64,000 nucleotides of DNA from Prionace glauca. Lineage: Eukaryota; Chordata; Chondrichthyes; Carcharhiniformes; Carcharhinidae. Location of the stretch: NCBI GenBank assembly GCA_037974335.1, contig CM075760.1, positions 7,065,432-7,129,431 of the forward strand. Reading direction: 5' to 3'. Positions 22,481-33,455 of this stretch are shown piece by piece. The notes under the pieces were generated by a model that saw only the letters and a program-made list of their open reading frames with translations, was not told the origin of the DNA and made no database searches. The position numbers and the translations under genes were made by a program. The first letter of the stretch is position 1. Each line of letters opens with the position of its first letter.

Positions 22481-22705
22481 CATAAGATAAGAACATAAGA
22501 AATAGGAACAGGAGTAGGCCATCTAGCCCTTCGAGCCTGCCCCACCATTCAATAAGATCATGGCTGATCTGAAGTGGATCAGTTCCACTTTCCCGCTTTC
22601 TCCCCATAACCCTTAATTCCCCTGTCTGTCAAAAACCTATCTACCCGTGACTTAAATATATTTAGCGAGTTGGCCTCCACCGCTTCAACTGGCAGGGAAC
22701 CGCCA
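22481..22705 (-). mobile_element. CR1 LINE 3' end (family I)
   Basis: The plus strand shows CATAAGATAAGAACATAAGA and then the complement of the GYGE...RW end and the KRVDGFLI region. It is cut off inside the reverse transcriptase tail. Confidence 0.8.
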
Positions 22706-23117
22706 GATGCAAATTGTCACGAAAAGCACGTGAGTTTTTTCATTCAATGTGGTAGCAACAACAAGTAGGTCAAATGCTTTGAGTGATCATTTGCAGACAC
22801 CTCGTTATTCTTGAATTCCAGTCTGCCGGCAAGAAAGTCGTTTCAAAATATAATTCCCCTCCCAATTATCTGCTGCATCTACATGCTACTTCAAGCATTC
22901 CTCATACAAACGCATCAATTATATTTTTAATATCAACATTTATATTTTTCAGCTCGTCAAACATGTTCTGGTCTTTCTGTGTTTTTCACGACGAAGAATA
23001 TCTTTTTGTTGTCCAATATTGCACCTGACCTACCCCTCCACTCAGAAGAATACTCTGCTTCCCCCCCAACTCTACCTGCCTTTTTCCTAAGTTTATATTA
23101 GCTAAACTTTGGGGAGA
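22706..23117. other. Intergenic, nothing recognised
   Basis: No gene, RNA or repeat recognised between the CR1 tail and the tRNA-Thr gene. Confidence 0.35.
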
Positions 23118-23189
23118 GGCTCCAGCGAGAATTGAACTCGCGACCCCTGGTTTACAAGACCAGTGCTCTAACCACTGAGCTATGGAGCC
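23118..23189 (-). tRNA. tRNA-Thr-TGT: tRNA-Thr (anticodon TGT)
   Basis: The minus-strand sequence begins GGCTCCATAGCTCAGTGG, carries CTTGTAA in the anticodon loop, and ends with T arm GAGTTCAATTCTC and GGAGCC. The acceptor stem GGCTCCA pairs with TGGAGCC fully. No intron. It delivers threonine at ACA codons. It opens a cluster of tRNA genes extending to 30455. Confidence 0.93.
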
Positions 23190-23540
23190 AAATGCTGTCA
23201 CCACCTCACGGTACGAGTAGCATTATCAGTGGATTAAGGAGCAGGATGGGGTTTGAGCTGGGGGATTTTTGATGAATGTGCAAATGTCTGAGACGAAGAG
23301 CAGGAAGTTAAAAGCCGCAACTTGAAAGTGACATGATTTGACATGTGTGCTATGTGTGTATCTGAAATGTATGTTGTGTATCTGACATGTATGTTCTTCA
23401 GAGTTTTTCGTTAGTGTTACATTTCTGACTTCTCCAGCTCCGATGCCATTTCATCCAGCTGGAAGATTTAGATGTTGTTCCCTTCACAGACGCCGTGAGG
23501 CGTGTTTTCATTAAATAAAGAATTGAACAAAAAATGATTC

Positions 23541-23603
23541 ACTCCGAGACTGGGAATCGAAACCCCGTCACGGCGCCGATCCTGATCACTGGACCCTCAG
23601 TGA
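23541..23603 (-). pseudogene. tRNA-Glu-like pseudogene
   Basis: The minus strand reads TCACTGAGGGTCCAGTGATC then AGGAT and GGTTTCGATTCCCAG, which matches the D arm and T arm of tRNA-Glu. The stretch holding the anticodon arm is shortened by about ten bases, so no anticodon remains. The acceptor ends pair poorly. Confidence 0.6.
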
Positions 23604-24097
23604 TGCTGATGTGAAAGATTTGTAATGAATTGACCATCTCTGCACTCATTGCTTTATTTCCAATAAGTTTCAACAAAAATAAGTCACGATGAGAAATGAC
23701 GAGAGGTGAAAATGACAGGATTTGAAGCTCAGTTAGAAAGTCCCAATCCATCCTCTGGGCAGGGATTGCAGTCTCAATGTTGGCAATTCTGTCGCTTATA
23801 TCGACAAACAGCCATTCAGTCTGTGTTCCTGTCTGTCTTCTCGATCGGAGTAACTCCGTTTAATAAAGTGTCATCTGGACTCAAAACATCCGCCCTTTTC
23901 ACTCCTTACAGGTGCTGTCAGACATTGGGAGAATTTGGAACATTTCCTCTTTTCCCATCCGCAGTAATTTGCTTTTATCACTGGGGATATTTGGTTAAGA
24001 TTATTTGACGAACGATGAAAATGATGCATTAACGAATGGGCAGAAATGAGTGCTCTCTTAGATATTTGGGAGACGGAAGCTTCCCCTCGGCCAGGCA

Positions 24098-24170
24098 GCC
24101 GAAATAGCTCAGTTGGGAGAGCGTTAGACTAAAGATCTAAAGGTCCCTGTTTCAATCCCGGGTTTCGGCA
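24098..24170 (+). tRNA. tRNA-Phe-like gene with anticodon AAA (possibly decayed)
   Basis: The sequence begins GCCGAAATAGCTCAGTTGGG and ends TTTCGGCA, with a fully paired acceptor stem. The anticodon loop reads CTAAAGA where vertebrate tRNA-Phe has CTGAAGA. The T arm reads CCTGTTTCAATCCCGGG, losing the G53-C61 pair and the usual G of the loop. So the body is Phe but two conserved features are changed. It is probably weak or inactive. Confidence 0.8.
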
Positions 24171-24804
24171 GTATCCTCTTGCTGGTTTTCTGTGCTAATG
24201 GGCACCGTATTTTGTCTCGCACTGTCTTCAAAACATCAGTTCACACAAGCTGCAACAGAACAAATACCAGATGGCTTTCTGCTAACTGGCTCCGTAAAAA
24301 GGCAGAGTTTAAGAGCACGGAAAGAGTCCACTCGGACACCCACACCCATCCTGACCCCGCCTGCCATGAGACATCTGGACGGCGCAAGTTCGTTCTGATT
24401 CCCGCTCCACAGATAGAGCCAGGAATACTGACATCACCCGGGATTTTCTGTTTTAAGTTCAGATTTCGAAAGTCCGTAGTCGGCTACTTTATGTTTATGT
24501 TTGAAGCTGACAAATGGCAAGTAACATTGGCGCCACACAGAATGCTGAGAGGTTTGGTGATGCTGTTGTCTGTGTTGTGTTGGAGGGGTGCGGGGGTGCT
24601 GCCGGGTGGAAGTGGTCTTGTGTTTGGAAGATGCTGTTTAAGGTGCCTTTGGTGGATTCCTGCATCAGGCAGACAGGTGGGGAATATTCTATCGCACTCC
24701 TGACTTGTGCCACGTCGATGGTGGACTGTTCCACTGATTGAGGGACTGTTTCCTCGGGTGGATTTCGCTGTCGCTCGGGGGCACTGCTATAGGATTCATA
24801 TAGG

Positions 24805-25000
24805 AGGGATGTCCGAGGTAGGTTCTTTACTCAGAAAGTGGTTGGGGTGTGGAATGGACTCACTGCTGTGATAGTGGAGTCAGACACTTTAGGATCTTTC
24901 AAGCGGTTATTGGGTCGGCACATGGAGCACTCCAGAATGATAAGGAGTGGGATAGCCTGAACTTGATCTTGATCTTGGTTTCGGACAAAGCTCAGCACAA
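24805..25000 (+). mobile_element. CR1-like LINE 3' fragment
   Basis: It encodes a recognisable RFFTQKVVGVWNGL then ESDTLGSFKRLLGRHMEH tail of a CR1-like reverse transcriptase ORF, of a family different from its neighbours. Confidence 0.65.
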
Positions 25001-25270
25001 CATCATGAGACGAATGACCTGCAGTGTGTTGGACTCTATGTTCGATGTTTTTTGGGAGTCAGGAGGGGAGTTACTCCTGCAGGATTCCCAGCATCTGCCC
25101 TGCTCTTTTAGCCGCTGAACGAACTGATAACAAGTGTGCTGAGTCAGAATAGGTTTATCTTCTTTCCAGCTCAGTTTGTCATGAATTTTCAGCACTTTTG
25201 TCTTTTCCTGAATATATTTTGAGGCCCAAGTAAGAGCTAGTGTCATATATATGAGGCTGGGCTAGCCCTT

Positions 25271-27136
25271 AATATAAAAAAGGATAGCAAGAGTTTTTAT
25301 AAATATATAAAAAGGAAGAGGCTGGCTAGGGTGAACGTTAGTCCTTTAGAGGATGAGAAAGGGGAGCTCGTGGTAGGGGATGGGGATATGGCTAAGGTCT
25401 TGAATAACTTTTTTGTTTCTGTCTTCACGGAGGAGGACGTGAATAATTTGCCGGGTGTTAGCGATGGAAAGGTGGTAGGAATGGAGGGTCTTAATGACAT
25501 TACTGTTACTAGAGAGGTGGTGCTCGACAGACTGGAGGGGCTGATTGTGGACAAGTCCCCAGGACAGGATGGAATGCATCCGAGGGTTCTGAAAGAAATG
25601 GCGGAGGTGATAGTGGATGCCTTGGTGGTTATTTTCCAGATGTCGCTGGATTCCGGGGAAGTGCCGGAAGATTGGAAAACGGCTAATGTTACGCCGTTGT
25701 TTAAGAAGGGTGCCAGGCAAAAGGCGGGGAATTATAGGCCGGTTAGTTTAACGTCTGTGGTAGGTAAAATGTTAGAATCCGTCATGAAGGAGGAAGTAGC
25801 GAGGCACCTTGAGGGGAATTGCTTGATAGGGCGGACGCAACACGGTTTCATTAAAGGGAAGACGTGTCTGACAAATTTACTGGAGTAATATGAGGATGTG
25901 TCTAGGGCAGTGGATAGAGGAGAGCCGGTGGATGTGGTCTTTCTGGATTTTCAGAAGGCGTTTGACAAGGTACCTCACAAGAGGTTATTGCAGAAGGTCA
26001 GGGGACATGGAGTTGGGGGTAGGGTGTTAGCGTGGATAGAGGATTGGTTGTCAAATAGGAGGCAGAGAGTGGGGGTCAATGGGTGCTATTCGGATTGGTG
26101 GTTGGTGACTAGTGGGGTGCCCCAGGGGTCGGTGCTGGGGCCTCAGCTATTTACCATTTATATAGATGATCTGGAGGAGGGAACCGAGTGCAGGGTGTCG
26201 AAATTTGCTGATGACACCAAAATTGGAGGAAAGGCAAATTGTGAGGAGGATGTGGAGAGTCTGCAGAAGGATCTAGATAGGCTGGGCGAATGGGCCAGGA
26301 AATGGCAAATGGAATTTAATGTTGGTAAGTGTGAGGTGGTCCACTCTGGTAGGAGGAATGGTAGGAAGGACTACTACTTACGTGGCGAAAAACTGCAGCA
26401 GGCGACGGTGCAGAGGGACCTCGGGGTCCTTGTGCATGAGTCGCAAAAACCCAGCTTGCAGGTGCAGCAGGTGGTCGGGAAGGCGAATGGGATGCTGGCC
26501 TTCATAGCGAAGGGGATTGAATATAAAAGTAGGGAGGTCTTGTTGCAGCTGTATAGGGCATTGGTGAGGCCGCAGCTGGAGTACTGTGTGCAGTTTTGGG
26601 CGCCGCACCTGCGCAGGGATATTTTGGCCCTGGAGGGAGTGCAGAGGAGGTTTACTAGGCTGATACCGGAGTTGAGGGGATTGAGCTAGGAGGAGAGGCT
26701 GAATAAACTAGGCTAGTACTCGTTAGAGTTTAGAAGAATGAGGGGAGATTTCATTGAGACGTATAAGATGATGAACGGGATGGATAGAATAGAGGTGGAG
26801 AGACTCTTCCCGCTCATAAAAGACAATAGGACTAGGGGGCACAGCCTCAAGATAAAGGGGAGGCGGTTTAGAACAGAGTTGAGAAGGAACTTCTTCACTC
26901 AAAGGGTGGTGAATCTCTGGAATACTCTGCCCGTTGAAGTGGTGGAGGCTGCCTCGCTAAATATTTTTAAGAAACGGGTTGATGGGTTTTTGATAAGAGA
27001 AGGGATTATGGGTTACGGGGAGAGGGCGGGAAGGTGGAGCTGAGCCACGACAGATCAGCCATGATCTTATTGAATGGCGGGGCAGGCTCGAAGGGCTAGA
27101 TTGCCTACTCCTGCTCCTATTTCTTATGTTCTTATG
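25271..27136 (+). mobile_element. CR1 LINE, 5'-truncated, nearly complete reverse transcriptase (family I)
   Basis: It starts in the linker (KDSKSFYKYIKRKRLARVNV). It runs through DKSPGQDG, the YRPVSLTSV and FLDFQKAFD palm motifs, VPQGSVLGPQ and SKFADDTK to the GYGERAGRW end, then a (TTCTTATG)2 tail at 27121-27136. The frame is cut by TAA at 25887-25889 (Phe codon of the LEFYED motif), TAG in the SYEE motif near 26687, and one more stop shortly after. Otherwise it is close to the copy at 31606-33289. It is recent but inactive. Confidence 0.93.
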
Positions 27137-27194
27137 ATTGTAAGATACTATATTCAGGCAATATTCAATAGTGGATTCACTGGCGGGAGGGGTG

Positions 27195-27290
27195 CGGTTT
27201 CCAGTCATGCTGTTGACGCTGGACTGATAACGCAGAGAAGAAAATGAAGCTTTGAAAACCAGGGTTCGAATCCCAGCACAGCAGCTTAAC
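27195..27290 (+). other. tRNA-like or SINE-head remnant
   Basis: CCAGGGTTCGAATCCCAG forms a good T arm and B box. Upstream ACGCTGGACTGATAACGCAG resembles an anticodon arm. The spacing between them is too long and no full cloverleaf forms. It could be a tRNA-Ile remnant with an insert, or the head of the SINE family at 18480. Confidence 0.35.
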
Positions 27291-27444
27291 TCAATTCAAG
27301 GCAAAGTGGAATGACTGTGAGTGAGAATAGACAATTTCAATTCTGTAACATTTCCTCACTAAATCGAATATATTTCGACCATGTTTCTGCCAATTTTGAA
27401 GCTTCCGACGGATATGTAAATAGTGCTGCAGCTGTTTTCGCCGT

Positions 27445-27517
27445 GGGCCAGTGGCGCAATGGATAACGCGTCTGATTACGGATCAGAAGATTCCAGGTTC
27501 GACTCCTGGCTGGTTCG
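27445..27517 (+). tRNA. tRNA-Arg-ACG: tRNA-Arg (anticodon ACG)
   Basis: It begins GGGCCAGTGGCGCAATGG, has GATTACGGATC in the anticodon arm, T arm CCAGGTTCGACTCCTGG, and ends GGTTCG. The acceptor stem pairs with two G-T wobbles. All arms are intact. It would read CGT/CGC/CGA codons after A34 is changed to inosine. Confidence 0.93.
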
Positions 27518-28162
27518 CTATGTTATTGTAACATTAGTTCAAAAGGTCCATATTTGTGTTGATGAAAAATATATTTTCACTGATTTTAGACAAATTCAGG
27601 GAAATGTTGACCAAATGAAATCAGCTTCTATGAAGATATTTACCTTACCTACTTATTTTTCAAAAACAATGCTGACTAAAAAAAAACTGAAAAACTTTTC
27701 TTTTGAAAAAAAAAAGTTTATTTTTTAAATGACAAATTTACGTTAAAGTATTTGGGGAAAAAAGATCAGCAAGTTTAAGCTACCTTTTGAAAACTTGGAA
27801 ATTTCCCGAAAAGAAACACGGAAACATTACATTTTTCAGAATGGTGAAAATAATTTCCAAAAATGTTGATGAAATCTGTTGAAGAATTTCTTCTAAACAT
27901 GTTTAATTTTAAGAAGCAAAATACACAGATTTTTTTTTAACGTTGACAAATTTCCGTTAAAACAGGTGGAGGGATTTCTTTGGAGTAAGTTTTATTTTGA
28001 AAAGTTCAAATTAGCCAGAAGTTTCTGGTTTCTGATGCTGGGATTATTGTCTATTGGTGAGAAGGAGATTGACGAGTGATTTGATTCGGGTGGACTAGAT
28101 TAGGGCAAGTTTGGGGGGGGGGCGGCAATTTATAAGATTTGGGGCAATGCGGGGGCATCACA
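27518..28162. other. AT-rich stretch with A and T runs
   Basis: No gene recognised. There are several A-runs and T-runs of 8-9 bases and weak internal similarity among AAATTT-type blocks, perhaps very old tandem material. Confidence 0.35.
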
Positions 28163-28345
28163 CATGCACACACACCTCTCTCTCTCACACACTCACTCAC
28201 ACACACACACTCACTCACTCACTCACACACACACACACACACCTACACACACTCTCTCTCTCTCTCACACACACACACACATACTCACTCACTCACTCAC
28301 TCACTCACTCACTCACTCACTCACTCACTCACTCACACACACACT
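28163..28345 (+). repeat. CA / CTCA microsatellite
   Basis: Mixed CA, CT and CTCA runs. The region 28281-28334 is a long (CTCA)n block. Slippage-prone simple repeat; frames across it are meaningless. Confidence 0.9.
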
Positions 28346-28588
28346 TGCTCAATAATTGCCAGACTCCAGTCGAATTGTTATTGTGTGACACCAACCGCTT
28401 CTTTTTATTTTCCAACAGAGGAGTTAAAGAGCAGCAAAATCACGAGAACCACTGACATTGCAGGTATCTGGCAACAGAGGATCATCACACTGTGCATTGT
28501 CAGACCAATTCAACTGGCCGACAAATTGTCCTCTCGATCATTTAAACAAAATACTCTTCGGCAAATCAATAATCTGCGTATGGAAACA

Positions 28589-28660
28589 AGGTCCCGCCGA
28601 TATTTGAACTCAGATCGCTGGATTCAAAGTCCAGAGTGCTCACCATTACACCACGGAACC
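28589..28660 (-). tRNA. tRNA-Gln-TTG: tRNA-Gln (anticodon TTG)
   Basis: The minus strand begins GGTTCCGTGGTGTAATGG, has CTTTGAA in the anticodon loop, and ends CGGGACC. The acceptor stem pairs with one G-T wobble. The T arm reads CTGAGTTCAAATATCGG, in which the innermost T-stem pair is G-A rather than G-C, so the gene may be slightly impaired. Confidence 0.85.
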
Positions 28661-28799
28661 CAGCACACAGCAGTAGCCTGAAAATCGTCATTCAATATTC
28701 CTGCCACCTTGAATAGCAGAGAGAAATGTAAGTCCCGTTGAACAATCCCGTCAATGGCCAACACCAATTCATACTTACGTTGCCCTTACTGGTTCCTCC

Positions 28800-30140
28800 T
28801 GTAAAAATGCTGGAAAATCTCAACATCTTTAACGAGAAACAATAAATAGTATTAAAAAAACTGAAACATTACTTCCCCTGATCCGGGAATCTGAAACACG
28901 GGACACAATCTCAGGATAAGGTGCTGATAATTTGGGACATCAATGAGGAGAAATTGCTTCACTCAAAGGCTCGTGAATCTACGGAACTCTCTACTCCAGA
29001 GGGTCCTGATGTTCCATCATTGGACACATTTCAGTTTGGGTTAGACAGATTTATGATCTATCCAGGAATGAATGGAAACAGGGATATGGAATTGGAACAA
29101 ATACTCAGCCACAAGTTCATGTTTCGATTGTATTCCTTTAAGTTTAATAGTATAATGGAAGTGTGTCTATAATGTTATATGTAATATGTTTGAAGTCGGT
29201 TGTCATTAAATACTGTTGGTAACACCAGATAATTGTCCAGCCGGTAACAATTGAGAGTTTTTTTTTCATTCGCACCCAGGGATCCTTTGCAAATAGGTAA
29301 TGTGTGTTGCCTGTGAATGCTGATAGTGAAAAAATAGTGAAATACCGTCCCTGGATGGTCTCGAACCACCAACTTTTCGGTTAACAGCCGAACGCGCTGA
29401 CCCATTGCGCCACAGAGACTGAGACAACAGCAGTTCAATATATTCTAAACTAGTGTGTCACTGACCACAATTCTATTTCTGCAAAACCTATTCCAGAACT
29501 GCAACATGACCGCACTGTTTACAATTCTATACAAGTCTCTTTAGTTCCGTTGATCCCGCAGCACTGCTGTAGTGTGTTGGTTATTCCCTTTCTCCTATGG
29601 ACGGGCAGGTAAAATTAATCCATGTCTCTTATCACAGGGAGGAATTCAGCGGGAGGGAAGGGAACCGACCACCAGGAGCCCAGCGATCCAATACTTTCCA
29701 CTCAATCATCAATAATAACGTTCACAACTGCACTTTCTTCCGAATATTGTGATCCATTTCCCTCAGGATTTGTTCCAAGGTTCGATATTTTCCTTGTTTT
29801 CTTCTAATTTTGATATAAGATTCGCTTCAATATACAACACAAATGGAATTACAAACCTGAGGGAGAACAGTGGGAAAGAAGTCACTGGATAACACAAATC
29901 CCATGGTGCTCATTTCCAGATTCCCAACACTCAGCTTTTCAATCAATGCAGGAATTTATTACTGAAAAGGTTTGGAAAGTTGGTGTGAATTGTGTTTGTG
30001 AGTCACTCGGGTGTTGTGTAAATGCGACTCGAAGGTTCAATGAGCCGGATATAATCTGTCTGCGTTTTGCTGAGCTTGTGTTCGGTGTATGGGAAGGTTT
30101 GAACGGGGTTGGACCTTGTATCCCAGGGATGGGCAGTAAC
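28800..30140 (+). repeat. Segmental duplication, copy 2 (partner 8385-9750)
   Basis: It holds the same order of LINE 3' fragment (about 28860-29130), spacer, tRNA-Asn and 700 bp downstream as 8385-9750. It keeps the uninterrupted site (CCCAGGGATGGGCAGTAACC) where copy 1 has a CR1 insertion. Confidence 0.8.
29346..29419 (-). tRNA. tRNA-Asn-GTT: tRNA-Asn (anticodon GTT)
   Basis: The minus strand begins GTCTCTGTGGCGCAATGGGT, has CTGTTAA in the anticodon loop, and ends CAGGGACG. The acceptor stem pairs fully with one T-G wobble. The T stem has one G-T wobble. It is the better-preserved member of the duplicated pair with 8976-9049. Confidence 0.92.
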
Positions 30141-30360
30141 CCGCTGACTGAAGCTGCAGTCGCCGCTTTCTGCTGGCGATTGGAGACTGAGGGATATAAT
30201 CCTGCTGCTTCTCCCTGTCTCACTCACTGTGGAGCCGGGGAAAAGAGAATCATTGATGGGTTTGTTCCCCGGTCGGAAATGTGGCCTCGAATAACGGTTA
30301 CGAGCGAAGGTAACAGTGCTGTAGCCTTTAACAATTTGACAAAAATGAGCAAAGCTGAGT

Positions 30361-30455
30361 GCTCCAGTGGCGCAATCGGTTAGCGCGCGGTACTTATACA
30401 GCAGTGCAGTCAGCGGGCTATGCCGAGGTTGTGAGTTCGAGCCTCACCTGGAGCA
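30361..30455 (+). tRNA. tRNA-Ile-TAT: tRNA-Ile (anticodon TAT) with intron
   Basis: Exon 1 (30361-30398) begins GCTCCAGTGGCGCAATCGGT and ends CTTATA. A 21-nt intron (30399-30419) follows position 37, the normal tRNA intron site. Exon 2 (30420-30455) runs ATGCCGAGG to GGAGCA. Acceptor stem GCTCCAG pairs with CTGGAGC, and all arms are intact. Vertebrate tRNA-Ile(TAT) genes are known to carry an intron here. It reads ATA codons. Confidence 0.95.
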
Positions 30456-30559
30456 CCAGTTTTAGGTGAGACGATCGTGGAATCCCTCGACCAGCTACTA
30501 ATCTGGGACCACCAGGACGCTGGTGGAATTTGAATACAACAAATAAGATTGGAATAGAA

Positions 30560-33455
30560 ATCTACTCCAGTTCGCTCACCGCCGCAACAGGTCCGCAGCA
30601 GACACCATCTCCCTGGCCCTGTACTCAACGCTGGAACACCTCGATAACAAATACACCGATGTCAGGCTACTATTTATTGAATGCAGCTCAGCCTTATTCA
30701 GACGAAACTCGTCTCCAAACTCCGTGGCCTGGGCTCAGCTCCTCCCTCTGCAACTGGATCCTGAACTTCCTAACCCACAGCACTAATCAGTAAGGATAGA
30801 CAACAGCACCTCCTCCACCATCATCCTCAACAGCGGTGTCCCACAAGGTTGTGTACTCACCCACCACCGCCCCCTCCCCCCATACAATCCTGATATACCT
30901 ATGACTATGTGGTCAAATTTCCCTCCAATTCGATTTTCAGTTTTGCTGACGACACCACCGTATTGAGTCTTATCTCAAACAATGACGAGACAGAATACAG
31001 GAATGAGATAGAGAATCTGGTGGAATTGGTGCGGCGACAATAATCTCTCCCTCAATGTCAACAAAACGAATTAAATTGTCATCGACTTTAGGAAGCTTGA
31101 GGAGAAATTACCCCTGTCTACATCAACCTGGACGAAGTAGGAAGGGTCTAGAGCTTCAAGTTCACCAACAACCTGTCCTGGTCCCCCCCGATGCTGACAC
31201 TATAGTTAAGGAAGCCCACTAACGCCCACAAACGCCTCTACTTTCTCAGAAGTCGAAGGACATTTGGCATGTCAGCTACAACTCTCACCAACCTTTACAA
31301 AGCACCATGGAAAGCATCCTCTCTGGTTGTATCACAGCTTAGTATGGCTCCTGCTCTGCCAAGGAACGTAAGAAAGTACAAAAAGTCGTGAATGTAGCAC
31401 AGTCCATCATGCAAACCAGCCTCGCATTCCTTGGCCCTATCTACATTGCCTCGGCAAAGCAGCCAGAATAATTGAGGATCCCACGCACCCCGGATATACT
31501 CTCTTCCACTTTCTACCGTCAGGAAAATTTCAAATGTTTGAGTTCATGTACCAACCGCTTCAGGAGCAGCTGCTCCCCTGCTGTCATCAGGCTTTTAAAT
31601 GGAACTAAGAACATAAGAACATAAGAAATAGGAGCAGGAGTAGGCCATCTAGCCCTTCGAGCCTGCCCCGCCATTCAATAAGATCATGGCTGATCTGTCG
31701 TGGCTCAGTTCCATCTTCCCGCCCTCTCCCCATAACCCTTAATCCCTTCTCTTATCAAAAACCCATCAACCCGTTTCTTAAAAATATTTAGCGAGGCAGC
31801 CTCCACCACTTCAACGGGCAGAGAATTCCATAGATTCACCACCCTTTGAGTGAAGAAGTTCCTCCTCAACTCTGTTCTAAACCGCCTCCCCTTTATCTTG
31901 AGGCTGTGCCCCCTAGTCCTACTGTCCTTTTTGAGCGGGAAGAGTCTCTCCACCTCTATCCTATCCATCCCATTCATCATCTTATACGTCTCAATGATAT
32001 CTCCCCTCATTCTTCTAAACTGTAACGAGTACAAGCCTAGTTTATTCAGCCTCTCCTCATAGCTCAATCCCCTCAACTCTGGTATCAGCCTAGTAAACCT
32101 CCTCTGCACTCCCTCCAGGGCCAAAATATCCTTGCGCAGGTGCGGCGCCCAAAACTGCACACAGTACTCCAGCTGCGGCCTCACCAATGCCCTATACAGT
32201 TGCAGCAAGACCTCCCTACTTTTATATTCAATCCCCCTCGCTATGAAGGCGAGCATCCCATTCGCCTTCCTGACCACCTGCTGCACCTGCAAGCTGGGTT
32301 TTTGCGACTCATGCACAAGGACCCCGAGGTCCCTCTGCACCGTCGCCTGCTGCAGTTTTTCGCCACGTAAGTAATAATCCTTCCTACCATTCCTCCTACC
32401 AAAGTGGACCACCTCACACTTGCCAACATTAAATTCCATTTGCCATTTCCTGGCCCATTCGCCCAGCCTATCTAGATCCTTCTGCAGACTTTCCACACCC
32501 TCCTCACAATTTGCCTTTCCCCCAATCTTGGTGTCATCTGCAAATTTCGACACCCTATACTCGGTTCCCTCCTCCAGATCATCTATATAAATGGTAAATA
32601 GCTGAGGCCCCAGCACCGACCCCTGGGGCACCCCACTAGTCACCAACCGCCAATCCGAATAGCACCCATTGACCCCCACTCTCTGCCTCCTATTTGACAA
32701 CCAATCCTCTATCCACGCTAACACCCTACCCCCATCTCCATGTCCCCTGACCTTCTGCAATAACCTCTTGTGAGGTACCTTGTCAAACGCCTTCTGAAAA
32801 TCCAGAAAGACCACATCCACCGGCTCTCCTCTATCCACTGCCCTAGACACATCCTCATAGAACTCCAGTAAATTTGTCAGACACGACTTCCCTTTAATGA
32901 AACAGTGCTGCGTCTGCTCTATCAAGCAATTCCCCTCAAGATGGCTCGCTATTTCCTCCTTCATGACGGATTCTAACATTTTACCTACCACAGATGTTAA
33001 ACTAACCGGCCTATAATTCCCCACCTTTTGCCTGGCACCCTTCTTATACAACGGCGTAACATTAGCCGTTTTCCAGTCTTCCGGCACTTCCCCGGAATCC
33101 AGCGACGTCTGGAAAATAACCACCAAGGCATCCACTATCACCTCCGCCATTTGTCTCAGAACCCTCGGATGAATTCCATCCGGTCCTGGGGACTTGTCCA
33201 CAATCAGCCCCTCCAGTCTGTCGAGCACCACCTCTCTAGTAACAGTAATGTCATTAAGACCCTCCATTCCTACCACCTTTCCATCGCTACCTCGCACAAA
33301 GTTGATCTTTCTCGATACCTCAGCTATGAGTGTTCCACCACATTCTGCTCTCGCTCCTGTCACTCTCCATGTACTTACGCTTTCTCTGTATAGCGCGCAA
33401 CAACAATACTTTTCAGTTTATGTTAATACATTTGACAATAAAAAGCAAATCAAGT
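30560..33455 (+). mobile_element. L2/Rex1-like LINE, decayed, split by a CR1 insertion
   Basis: 30560-31605 encodes broken pieces of a reverse transcriptase: LEHLDNKYTDVRLLFI, GVPQGCVLSP, FADDTTVLSL, and ENLVE..CGDNNLSLNVNKTK. This style (LLFIDCSSAF, VLSP) differs from CR1 family I. Its 3' UTR resumes at 33290-33455 and ends with CAATAAAAAGCAAATCAAG. The CR1 at 31606-33289 lies within it. Several frameshifts and stops are present. Confidence 0.75.
31606..33289 (-). mobile_element. CR1 LINE, 5'-truncated, open reverse transcriptase frame (family I, young)
   Basis: On the minus strand one frame is open from the element's 5' boundary (33289) to a stop at 31705, about 527 codons. It covers DKSPGPDG, YRPVSLTSV, FLDFQKAFDKVPHKR, VPQGSVLGPQ, SKFADDTK (catalytic FADD) and the FFTQRVVNLWNSLP tail. 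No stop or frameshift is seen. The 3' tail is repeated CATAAGAA on the plus strand (31606-31630). It inserted into an L2-like LINE with a target duplication of about 3 bp (CTA). Lacking ORF1, the endonuclease and the promoter, it cannot move by itself. Confidence 0.95.

Noticed and set aside
24179-24741. Several overlapping frames of 60-174 codons after the tRNA-Phe gene
   Set aside because: They overlap each other on both strands, and none shows a domain or splice signals. Judged chance.
28163-28345. Possible CRISPR-like regular repeat
   Set aside because: It is a simple-sequence repeat with no unique spacers, in a vertebrate genome.
28111-28681. Frames of His/Thr/Ser/Leu repeats
   Set aside because: Translations of a CA/CTCA microsatellite and of the tRNA-Gln gene next to it.
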